The position numbers were made by a program, and so were the translations under genes. From Algoriphagus winogradskyi (lineage in GTDB: Bacteria; Bacteroidota; Bacteroidia; Cytophagales; Cyclobacteriaceae), in contig NZ_FXUA01000009.1 of NCBI RefSeq assembly GCF_900182815.1, forward strand, positions 62,001 to 126,000: DNA of 64,000 nt. The letters are read 5' to 3'. The notes under the pieces are model-generated. The model was not told the DNA's origin and ran no database searches. It saw nothing but the letters and a program-made list of their open reading frames with translations. Shown here one piece after another: positions 58,729 through 64,000 of the stretch (the stretch's first letter is position 1; every line of letters starts with the position of its first letter).

Positions 58729-60143
58729 TCGGCTGGTTAATATTCTTCTTTACGCTGTTCCTAGCCATGCTGGGATACGCCTCTTACAGATCGTACAATA
58801 AAGAAAGGACCTCGGATGACTTCATCTTCGCAGGATCAAACATTGGCACCATTCTCGGATTCCTGACGTTCTCGGCGGCACTATTCTCCGCATTTACCTT
58901 TATGGGAATGCCGGATTTCTTCCGAACACATGGCGTAGGAGCATGGATTTTCTTGGCTTTATCAGATGCTTTGATGGTGTTTTTCCTGATTTGGTTTGGT
59001 TATGCGCTGCGCAAAAGAGCTACAATCAATGGGTATAAAGGAGTCGCGGGATTGATGAAATCCTGCTATGGCAACTCCTTTGCTGGCTATTTAGTCTTCG
59101 CCAGTGCCTTTCTCTTTTTGATTCCTTATGTAGCAATTCAAATCCGTGGAATTTCCATCTTTCTTGATGCCGCTTTCCCTGACATGTTTCCTTATTGGGC
59201 TTGGTCGGTATTGTTGGTGTTCATCATGTTGATCTACTCAGAAATCGGCGGCCTAAAAGCCATCGTATATAGCGATGCAATTCAGGGAGTGATCATGCTT
59301 ACAGTGATTTGGATTATCGGAGTGACTTGCCTCAGCATGAGCGGCGGACTGGAAGCCGGACTTGAAAAAGTATCCGCTACAAACCCAGATTTGCTTACAC
59401 TTCCTGGACCGAAAGGTTTATTCACTTCGCCATTCCTGATCGCTTCAGCCATTGCGATTGTTTTGATTCCAGTTTCACAACCTCAGTTCACCACGCGTTT
59501 GGTAGTGATGAAAAACCTGAAGTCAGTCCACAGAATGGCTTATGCCGTAGGAATTTTCGCGATGCTGGTAATTTTACCTACAGCATTTATTGGACTATAT
59601 GGAGCGATCAAGTACCCTGAAGCGAGTACTGCAGATTTCCTGACAAATGCATTGTTATTTGATCAAGCTGTCCCGGTGGCTGCTTTAGCAGTGGTTGGTT
59701 TATTTGCTGCCTGTCTTTCTACAACCAACGCGCAGATTTTTGCTCTGGGCACCGAACTTAGATCTTTACTTACTGGATCTGACAAAACCAATATGCGGAT
59801 CACCAAGATCTCTATTATGGTCTTCTCTCTGATCGTATTAGTGTTCTCTACTTATATGAGCGATGAGCTCGTTTTACTTGCGCGTGTGAGCTTCACCGGC
59901 ACGTCTATGATCGCACCAGTAGTATTGGGAGCAGTGATTTTCTCTAAGCCTCCCAAATCTCTAATAGTACTTTCCACACTTGCTTTAGCAACTTTTATCG
60001 GTTCGCTTCTGGAAATTGTACCAGGAAAAATAGCCGGACAACCTATTGATTACTTGATGTACGGAATCTTATTTATTCTGACTACCATCATTATGATCAC
60101 TCATTCTCAATCACAAAAGAAACAACATGCAACTCAATCCTAA
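58725..60143 (+). CDS. Sodium:solute symporter (SSS family)
   Basis: 472 residues, about 12-13 TM helices. SSS features: RTSDDFIFAGSNIGTILGFLTFSAALFSAFTFMGMPDFFRTHGVGAWIF at the start, IQIRGISIFLDAAF, YSEIGGLKAIVYSDAIQGVIML with the family motif GGlkavv.tD.iQ, and LAVVGLFAACLSTTNAQIFALGTEL. Substrate not evident; the operon suggests a uronic acid-containing sugar or its catabolite. The GH88 gene starts 17 bp before this stop. Confidence 0.9.
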   Translation: MIGWLIFFFTLFLAMLGYASYRSYNKERTSDDFIFAGSNIGTILGFLTFSAALFSAFTFMGMPDFFRTHGVGAWIFLALSDALMVFFLIWFGYALRKRATINGYKGVAGLMKSCYGNSFAGYLVFASAFLFLIPYVAIQIRGISIFLDAAFPDMFPYWAWSVLLVFIMLIYSEIGGLKAIVYSDAIQGVIMLTVIWIIGVTCLSMSGGLEAGLEKVSATNPDLLTLPGPKGLFTSPFLIASAIAIVLIPVSQPQFTTRLVVMKNLKSVHRMAYAVGIFAMLVILPTAFIGLYGAIKYPEASTADFLTNALLFDQAVPVAALAVVGLFAACLSTTNAQIFALGTELRSLLTGSDKTNMRITKISIMVFSLIVLVFSTYMSDELVLLARVSFTGTSMIAPVVLGAVIFSKPPKSLIVLSTLALATFIGSLLEIVPGKIAGQPIDYLMYGILFILTTIIMITHSQSQKKQHATQS

Positions 60144-61506
60144 CTTTTCCATAAATGATCTTGAAGTTCAACTCAAACGATTTTGGGAGCTTTCTGGAGA
60201 AAAAATAAATTTGATAGAAACATCCTTTGATACGGCGAATGGAGCGCCTGTTTTCACAGAAAAAGGAAAATATGTCACAAGAGGCTGGACGGAATGGACT
60301 CAAGGGTTCCAGTACGGCTCGGCAATTCTCCAGTTTGATGCAACTGGCGACGAGCAATTTTTGAAAATCGGCAGAGATAATACCTTGAACAAAATGGCTC
60401 CGCACCTCACGCATACTGGTGTGCATGATCATGGTTTCAACAATGTGAGTACCTATGGAAATCTGCTTAGACTGATAAAAGAAGGTAAAATTGAAGGCGC
60501 TGATTGGGAGAAAAACTTCTACGAATTAGCCCTGAAAATTAGTGGAGCTGTGCAGGCCATGCGCTGGACACCTACGGTTGACGGAGGCTATATTTATTCA
60601 TTCAATGGGCCACACTCTTTATTTGTGGACACCATTCGCTCATGCAGAGCTTTGGTCGTCTCACACGGTTTGGGGCATGTGCTACAAGGTGAAAATGACA
60701 AACGAATTTCACTGATCCAGCGAGCTATTCAGCATATTTTGAGCACAATTCGATATTCGATTTACTACGGGAATGGCAGAGACACCTATGATGTTTCTGG
60801 TAGAACGGCGCATGAAATCATCTTCAACACCAACGATGGAAATTACCGTTGTCCAAATTCTCAGCAAGGCTACACAGGCTTCAGTACCTGGACTCGTGGC
60901 TTGGCTTGGGCTATTTGTGGAATTGGGGAAACGTTGGAAATTTTAGATCAAATTGATGAAAGTGATTATGCTGAGATCATTTCTAAAAATGACTTGATCA
61001 AAGAACTAACTGAGGCCGCAAATGCCACAGCTGAATTTTACCTGGCAAATACTCCTACAGATGGAATTCCTTACTGGGATACCGGAGCTCCCAATTTGCA
61101 TAAAATGGGAGATTACCTAAACGAGAAATCTGATCCTTTCAATGCGCACGAACCTATAGATTCTTCTGCAGCTTGTATCACCGCTCAGGGATTGATCAGA
61201 ATTGGGAATTGGCTGAAAAGCTCCGATCCTGAGCGATCAGAAAAGTACATCAACGCTGGAATTCAGATAGCGGGTAATCTTTTCGCAGAGCCCTATCTAT
61301 CAACTGATCCAACTCACCAAGGCTTGATCTTACACTCCATTTATCATCAACCGAATGGCTGGGACTATAGACCAGACCCAACTAAAGCTCCTTACGGGGA
61401 GTCATGTATGTGGGGAGATTACCATGCCCGGGAGTTGGCTTTGCTTATTCAGCGCATGCAAAAAGGAGAAAACTACTACAGCTACTTTAACTGCGTAAGC
61501 CAATGA
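60127..61506 (+). CDS. GH88 unsaturated glucuronyl hydrolase-like enzyme, cytosolic
   Basis: 459 residues with no signal peptide. GH88 motifs in order: GWTEWTQGFQYG, THTGVHDHGFNNVSTYGNLLRL with a catalytic-position Asp, HSLFVDTIRSCRALVV with the second Asp, QQGYTGFSTWTRGLAWAI, IPYWDTGAPN, IDSSAACITAQGLIRIG and GESCMWGDYHARELALL. GH88 enzymes hydrate the double bond of unsaturated uronyl residues left by polysaccharide lyases, releasing a 5-keto uronate. The cytosolic location fits import of lyase products by the symporter just upstream. Confidence 0.85.
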   Translation: MQLNPNFSINDLEVQLKRFWELSGEKINLIETSFDTANGAPVFTEKGKYVTRGWTEWTQGFQYGSAILQFDATGDEQFLKIGRDNTLNKMAPHLTHTGVHDHGFNNVSTYGNLLRLIKEGKIEGADWEKNFYELALKISGAVQAMRWTPTVDGGYIYSFNGPHSLFVDTIRSCRALVVSHGLGHVLQGENDKRISLIQRAIQHILSTIRYSIYYGNGRDTYDVSGRTAHEIIFNTNDGNYRCPNSQQGYTGFSTWTRGLAWAICGIGETLEILDQIDESDYAEIISKNDLIKELTEAANATAEFYLANTPTDGIPYWDTGAPNLHKMGDYLNEKSDPFNAHEPIDSSAACITAQGLIRIGNWLKSSDPERSEKYINAGIQIAGNLFAEPYLSTDPTHQGLILHSIYHQPNGWDYRPDPTKAPYGESCMWGDYHARELALLIQRMQKGENYYSYFNCVSQ

Positions 61507-62948
61507 GCACTGGAAAATACAAACCACAATACCCACGAGTTGCCCAGCTGAAAACAGCAGAAAACCTTCGTGACCATCTGAATAAAGAAGGTATCAACCT
61601 AGGTTTTGATGAAGAGTTAAAAACCGGAGACAACTCTCCTTTTGCGAAAGCCCATACCACGCGAGCCGGCAATACGATTGGAAATGCGTTCTGCATTCTT
61701 CCAATGGAAGGTTGGGATGGGACTACGGACGGTAAACCTACCGAACTTACCAAAAGACGCTGGAAGAACTTTGCTATCAGCGGAGCCAAATTACTCTGGG
61801 GCTGCGAAGCTGTAGCAGTGCAGCCTTCTGGACGTGCCAATCCGAATCAACTCATGATCAATGAGCAAAATCTCGGAGACTTTGATGAGTTATATCAAAT
61901 GGTGGAAAGTGAGCACAAGGCAGCATTTGGAAGCACCGATGATTTGCTTACAGGCCTGCAACTCACACATTCAGGCAGGTTTTGCAAACCGAATAGCAAA
62001 ACTCAGATGGAGCCGAAGATTCTATATTCGCATCCAGTGTTGAATAAGAAATTTGGTTTGGCGGATGATTACCCGCTTATGACGGATGGAGAAATATCCG
62101 AGCTGATCGATGCTTATGTGATTGCAGCAGTTCGCGCACAAAAGACCGGATACAAGTTCGTGGACATCAAACATTGTCATGGCTATTTAGGACATGAATT
62201 CCTGAGTGCTTATGATCGTGAAGGAAAATATGGAAAGTCTTTAGAAAACAGAACCCGTTTTATCCGGGAAATAACCGCCGGAATCAGAGCAGAAGCGCCA
62301 GGATTGGAAATTGGAGTCCGCATGAGCATTTTCGACTGGGTGCCATTTAAGCAAGGGACTGAAGGAACTGGAATTCCAGCTGCCGAAAGTCCTTATAACT
62401 ATGCTTTCGGAGGAAATGAATCAGGCATAGGCGAGAATCTATCGGAGTCATTTGAGTTTCTGAAAGAACTGGAAAAACTGGACATAGAATTACTTTGCAC
62501 CACAGCAGGCAGTCCTTATTACAATCCGCATATACAGCGCCCAGCGCTTTTCCCCCCTTCAGACGGCTACATGCCACCAGAAGATCCATTGCATGGAGTC
62601 GCTCGACAAATCGATGCTGTCGCAGAAGTAAAAAAAGCATTCCCTAAATTCTACACCGTCGGATCTGCCTACTCTTACTTACAAGAATGGCTACCTAATG
62701 TGGCTCAAAACGTATTAGAAGCAGGAAAAGCAGATTCTATCGGATTAGGAAGAATGGTACTGAGTTATCCCGAATTGCCAGCAGATGTTCTGCAAGGAAC
62801 ACCAATGAAGCGGGCAAAAATCTGTCGTACCTTCTCGGATTGTACTACGGCGCCAAGAAATGGAATGATCTCAGGATGCTTCCCACTGGATCCTTTTTAC
62901 AAGAAAATGGAAATACACGAAACACTTAAAACTATCAAAGCATCATGA
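61503..62948 (+). CDS. OYE-type NADH:flavin oxidoreductase
   Basis: 481 residues, a single FMN TIM-barrel without the C-terminal FAD/NAD domain of 2,4-dienoyl-CoA reductases. TTDGKPTELTKRRWKNFAISGAKLLWGCEAVAV, LQLTHSGRF, KFVDIKHCHGYLGHEFLSAYDREGKYGKSLENRTRFIREI (catalytic His pair), and GLGRMVLSYPELPADVLQ are family motifs. RTFSDCTTAPRNGMISGCFPLDPFYK at the end carries Cys residues. Likely reduces an enone in the sugar-acid pathway (inferred). Overlaps both neighbours by 4 bp (ATGA). Confidence 0.87.
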   Translation: MSTGKYKPQYPRVAQLKTAENLRDHLNKEGINLGFDEELKTGDNSPFAKAHTTRAGNTIGNAFCILPMEGWDGTTDGKPTELTKRRWKNFAISGAKLLWGCEAVAVQPSGRANPNQLMINEQNLGDFDELYQMVESEHKAAFGSTDDLLTGLQLTHSGRFCKPNSKTQMEPKILYSHPVLNKKFGLADDYPLMTDGEISELIDAYVIAAVRAQKTGYKFVDIKHCHGYLGHEFLSAYDREGKYGKSLENRTRFIREITAGIRAEAPGLEIGVRMSIFDWVPFKQGTEGTGIPAAESPYNYAFGGNESGIGENLSESFEFLKELEKLDIELLCTTAGSPYYNPHIQRPALFPPSDGYMPPEDPLHGVARQIDAVAEVKKAFPKFYTVGSAYSYLQEWLPNVAQNVLEAGKADSIGLGRMVLSYPELPADVLQGTPMKRAKICRTFSDCTTAPRNGMISGCFPLDPFYKKMEIHETLKTIKAS

Positions 62949-63715
62949 GCCGAGTAGCATTAGTAACTGGGGGATCCAGAGGGATTGGTTTGGGAATTGC
63001 TAAAAAACTCGCTGAGGAAGGCTTTAACCTGGCTATCAATGGAGTGCGTGAGGAGGCTAGTGTACGAGAAGCCTTGGAGGAATTGAAAGGATTTGGTGTA
63101 CGGGTAGAATACCTACAAGGAAACATTGCTTCCGCAGAGGATCGTGAGGCTATTGTTTCAGGGATGATCGCTAAGTTTGGGAAAATCGACGTGCTTGTAA
63201 ATAATGCGGGAGTTGCCCCGAGAACGAGATCCGATGTGTTCGATATTACGGAAGACGATTTTGACCATTTAATGAACATCAATCAAAGAGGGACCTTTTT
63301 CCTAACCCAAGCTATCGCAAAGTGGATGTCAGAACTTAAGACTGCCACTCCTGATTCCGAAATATCAATCATCAACGTGACCTCTATTTCTGCTACAGTA
63401 GCATCCAAGATCCGTGCATCTTATTGCATGTCCAAAGCTTCATTGGCTATGCTTTCCCAAGTCATGGCAGTGAAAATGGCTGAATTCGGAATCCCGGTTT
63501 ATGAGATTCGCCCCGGAGTGATAGAGACAGATATGATAGAGAAGGTGCGGGAAAAGTATCATGAGGGAGTCAAAAATGGAATGACTTTAGAGCCAAGAAT
63601 GGGTGTTCCAGAAGATATTGGAAAAGTGGTTGCTGCTTTGGTGAGAGGAGATCTTCCCTACTCCACAGGACAAGTGATTTGCGTGGATGGAGGAATGACT
63701 ATCGCTAGGATGTAG
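62945..63715 (+). CDS. Short-chain dehydrogenase/reductase (FabG-like)
   Basis: 256 residues. Cofactor loop TGGSRGIGLGIA, DVLVNNAGVAPRTRSD, catalytic Ser in VTSIS and YCMSK (YxxxK), ending SGQVICVDGGMTIARM. Often auto-named 3-ketoacyl-ACP reductase, but the operon points to a keto-sugar acid reduction similar in principle to KduD or DEH reductase. Last gene of the overlapping run. Confidence 0.9.
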   Translation: MSRVALVTGGSRGIGLGIAKKLAEEGFNLAINGVREEASVREALEELKGFGVRVEYLQGNIASAEDREAIVSGMIAKFGKIDVLVNNAGVAPRTRSDVFDITEDDFDHLMNINQRGTFFLTQAIAKWMSELKTATPDSEISIINVTSISATVASKIRASYCMSKASLAMLSQVMAVKMAEFGIPVYEIRPGVIETDMIEKVREKYHEGVKNGMTLEPRMGVPEDIGKVVAALVRGDLPYSTGQVICVDGGMTIARM

Positions 63716-63876
63716 CGGGAATTATATAGAATTAGCATTGAAGAGCGCTACTTGAATTTCTTTGCATTTCGGGTAGAAAGTCATTTTCCATCAGCCAGCG
63801 AGGATAACAGGATATCGAAATTACCTCATCTTTACTGTTTATTATATTCTATATCGCTTCAGCTTATAGTAACTGA

Positions 63877-63912
63877 CGTAGATTTCTTCAAACTAAGTTG
63901 AAGGAATCTACG
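63877..63912. repeat. Long 15-bp stem-loop near the right edge
   Basis: CGTAGATTTCTTCAA (63877-63891), 6-nt loop, TTGAAGGAATCTACG (63898-63912): 15 pairs with one G-U. No T-tract on either side, so not a typical terminator. The rest of 63716-64000 shows no gene. Confidence 0.6.
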
Positions 63913-64000
63913 GTTCAAAAGAATTTCATTTTGTAGTTATTATGATGGCTATTCATGCAATTTCTTATCCTCTGCTTGTATAGTCTGTTATTCGCAGACC

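Overview
The window is about 64 kb of chromosome from a member of the Bacteroidota, most probably Cytophagales (Cyclobacteriaceae, Algoriphagus-like). This rests on the Bacteroidota-type LptD beside an amidase, the DAHP synthase-chorismate mutase fusion, DUF4221 lipoproteins, the lack of strong Shine-Dalgarno sites, and a perfect Bacteroidota promoter (TTTG-N19-TAnnTTTG) ahead of the aromatic operon. There are no rRNA or tRNA genes, CRISPR arrays, intact IS elements or prophage genes. The genus is inferred, not proven.

Layout. 1-2.8 kb: minus-strand run of WD40 protein, DivIVA-domain protein, folB and a truncated ChaN-like gene. 2.9-7.6 kb: phosphopantetheinyl transferase with a redoxin, a SirB1-like protein, a carboxyltransferase beta subunit and an amidase. 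7.7-12.7 kb: LptD, arginine deiminase, a DUF4197 lipoprotein. 12.8-16.2 kb: a red-light sensing operon (response regulator, heme oxygenase, bacteriophytochrome kinase). 16.2-21 kb: M48 protease, lysS, proline dehydrogenase. 21.4-28.7 kb: an aromatic amino acid operon (DAHPS-CM, aroB, aroA, GNAT, pheA, aminotransferase, tyrA). 28.8-38.7 kb: kelch and SIMPL proteins, methyltransferase, orphan Pycsar-effector-like membrane protein, phospholipase C, a 39-residue membrane protein, B12-type radical SAM protein, dienelactone hydrolase. 38.8-42 kb: AT-rich accessory stretch with an AbiC-like protein, a membrane coiled-coil protein and a NYN-LOTUS protein. 42.3-55.8 kb: surface lipoproteins, FNT channel, truncated hemoglobin, nucleotide phosphodiesterase, OmpA protein, hydrolases and a nitroreductase. 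56-63.7 kb: a YdeP-type molybdoenzyme, then a tightly overlapping five-gene uptake and catabolism operon (DUF3311, SSS symporter, GH88, OYE-type flavoenzyme, SDR).

Most notable signals. (1) Ahead of the DAHPS-CM gene lies an unannotated 29-codon leader ORF in which 8 of 9 consecutive codons are Phe or Tyr. A strong terminator follows it, and a 9-nt segment inside the leader ORF is exactly complementary to the terminator's 5' arm. This is a complete attenuation architecture, and the promoter abuts the leader ATG, so the leader may be leaderless. (2) At least eight intergenic spots carry degenerate tandem arrays with a strict 7-bp period. The unit differs between sites, and the arrays often occur as inverted pairs. 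They match no standard feature class. (3) There is a MITE/REP-like patch at 35.1-35.4 kb and a perfect palindrome at 38.8 kb.
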